Source of the DNA: Streptomyces regalis
GTDB lineage: Bacteria > Actinomycetota > Actinomycetes > Streptomycetales > Streptomycetaceae
Length of the DNA stretch: 64,000 nucleotides
NCBI RefSeq assembly: GCF_001509475.1
Contig: NZ_LLZG01000384.1
Location: 11,247 to 75,246 of the forward strand
Reading direction: 5' to 3'
How positions within the stretch are numbered: position 1 is the first letter of the stretch; each line of letters begins with the position of its first letter. Both the position numbers and the translations under genes were made by a program. This document shows positions 63,895-64,000 of this stretch, in pieces. The notes below the pieces were generated by a model that saw only the letters and a list, made by a program, of their open reading frames with translations, made no database searches and was not told where the DNA came from.

Positions 63895-64000
63895 GGGCAG
63901 GCCAATCGATCAGGGCGGGACGGGATAGGCCGTGCGGGGGCCTTGGGCCCGTCCCCGAGGTGGGAGGCGGGGAGGCCGGGCCGCGGGGAGGGAGACAAGG

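Overview
The window is high-GC actinobacterial DNA and almost certainly comes from a Streptomyces chromosome. Supporting signs are GTG starts, GGAGG-type ribosome binding sites, rare in-frame TTA codons, and families typical of Streptomyces (DUF3558, EboA, NmtR, type I PKS, kdp with a tiny kdpF). I see no tRNA, rRNA or CRISPR array.

Bases 1-14.8 kb are an accessory island. It holds three large NTPase or effector-type proteins of the sort found in anti-phage defence: a nuclease-like/NB-ARC/TPR/SEC-C protein of 1544 residues (119-4753), an alpha/beta-hydrolase with a helical-repeat tail (8432-9940), and a NACHT protein with an XRE-like/coiled-coil N-terminus (10471-12975). A DUF3800 protein (13673-14719) follows. 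Between them lie broken genes: 2OG-dioxygenase and IrrE-like pieces, a P-loop ATPase, an arsC piece, and ISL3- and IS5-type transposase pieces. The right edge of the island cuts into an ADP-ribosylglycohydrolase gene whose N-terminal half is missing (14827).

Bases 15-20.5 kb look like ordinary chromosome: Nudix hydrolase, sirtuin, VOC protein, a 204-bp MITE-like element, ogt, an ada-alkA fusion, nmtR and a lipoprotein. Bases 20.5-31.5 kb hold a small biosynthetic locus: a flavin monooxygenase translationally coupled to a single-chain PKS (CoA-ligase/ACP loading module, KS-AT-DH-KR-ACP, thioesterase), then a macro-domain protein and a P450. The PKS has a one-base frameshift and an internal deletion in its ligase domain. 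The P450 start is also frameshifted and overlaps the last gene of an ebo-type operon (31.5-37.7 kb: prenyltransferase, isomerase, EboA, TatD hydrolase, EboE, phosphodiesterase). The operon and P450 may therefore be one transcription unit.

Bases 37.8-43.6 kb carry a phytoene-desaturase-like oxidoreductase, a DUF6881-like protein, an inositol-phosphatase family enzyme, a gamma-glutamyltransferase family protein and the wreck of a trkA/ktrA gene. Bases 43.6-51.8 kb are a complete potassium-uptake locus read leftward: a 27-residue hydrophobic ORF, kdpF, kdpA, kdpB, kdpC, then kdpE-kdpD, with paired direct repeats in the promoter region. Bases 52.2-56.5 kb are a TetR-regulated drug-resistance-type unit (MFS pump, flavin monooxygenase, SDR) with two matching operators between TetR and the pump. 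The remainder (56.5-64 kb) holds a LysR regulator, a methyltransferase, a NarL-type two-component pair, an AhpD-like protein, a DUF3558-like secreted protein and an NCS1 transporter.
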